Under the pieces are notes generated by a model. The model made no database searches, was not told the origin of the DNA, and was given only the letters and a program-made list of their open reading frames with translations. A stretch of 64,000 bases of DNA from Faecalibacterium hattorii (GTDB lineage Bacteria > Bacillota > Clostridia > Oscillospirales > Ruminococcaceae), in NCBI RefSeq assembly GCF_003287455.1, contig NZ_PRLC01000015.1:24254-88253 (forward strand). Reading direction: 5' to 3'. A program made the position numbers and the translations under genes. The number at the start of each line of letters is the position of its first letter. Positions within the stretch are counted from its first letter, which is position 1. This document shows, piece by piece, positions 63,924 to 64,000 of the stretch.

Positions 63924-63999
63924 TGGAGCGGCCGACGAGGCTCGAACTCGCTACCTCCACCTTGGCAAGGTGGCGCTCTACCAGATGAGCTACGGCCGC
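63924..63999 (-). tRNA. tRNA-Gly (GCC)
   Basis: 76 nt with acceptor GCGGCCG/CGGCCGC, anticodon GCC in the TTGCCAA loop and encoded CCA. It lies 28 nt before tRNA-Cys on the same strand; a GGAGTG/CACTCC hairpin lies between. Confidence 0.95.
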
Positions 64000-64000
64000 A

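Overview
The window is chromosomal DNA of a GC-rich Gram-positive (Firmicutes) bacterium, most like a gut Oscillospiraceae/Faecalibacterium-type clostridium. Signs are Gram-positive shine-dalgarno sites, many TTGACA-17-TATAAT promoters, FabK-type fatty acid synthesis, a T-box leader, a cellobiose phosphorylase of clostridial type, and a REP-like palindromic repeat that I associate from memory with this group. The genus is inference. No plasmid, rRNA operon, CRISPR array or intact prophage is visible.

Layout. 1-3.3 kb: a leftward fatty-acid operon, acpP-accD-accA-fabH-fabK (fabK cut by the window edge). 3.4-3.65 kb: a leftward promoter followed by a structured region that looks like a small RNA. 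3.75-7.1 kb: XRE/S24 regulator, glycerol kinase, GNAT and NUDIX genes. 7.1-14.7 kb: a cellobiose locus made of cellobiose phosphorylase (leftward) and, divergently, a LacI regulator with a sugar ABC importer; LacI-type operators sit at both start sites. 14.9-24.5 kb: AGCS symporter, tRNA-Tyr with a duplicated 3' end, a secreted protein, glycerate kinase, C69 dipeptidase, LysR, and an operon of a wrecked argG followed by purA and pyrB. 24.5-29.6 kb: an Rpn-type nuclease gene between direct repeats, tRNA-Arg, a TrkH/KtrB transporter, pepT, two small proteins and tRNA-Gln. 30-39 kb: a degenerate-helicase protein with seven HA repeats, the dusB-yfhO-aldo/keto reductase operon, two convergent small transcripts and a MATE exporter. 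39.2-42.5 kb: a T-box-controlled ABC importer of the TrpXYZ type. 43-47.7 kb: metG-EamA-tatD behind what looks like a truncated T-box, a Dabb protein and a membrane protein. 47.7-48.5 kb: a gene-poor leftward transcript with tiny overlapping ORFs. 48.9-54.9 kb: the F1Fo ATP synthase operon. 55-64 kb: a second Rpn gene, two peptidoglycan-binding proteins, a DacF-like protein that has lost its catalytic motifs, a phosphoesterase, recG, and tRNA-Cys and tRNA-Gly.

The most striking observation is in the ATP synthase operon. There is no separate delta gene (atpH). Instead the alpha subunit carries about 80 extra N-terminal residues that align with the C-terminal domain of delta, so the order is a-c-b-(deltaCTD-alpha)-gamma-[REP element]-beta-epsilon. 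The delta N-terminal domain, which normally docks on the alpha N-terminal helices, is not visible anywhere in the operon, and the alpha helix it binds has been replaced. Other points of interest are the mini-ORF transcript at 47.8-48.4 kb, the argG remnant at the head of an otherwise aspartate-consuming operon, a pseudoenzyme penicillin-binding protein, and REP copies placed inside a terminator loop and inside the atp operon.

All function calls come from reading the translated sequence and recalled family motifs; no database search was run.
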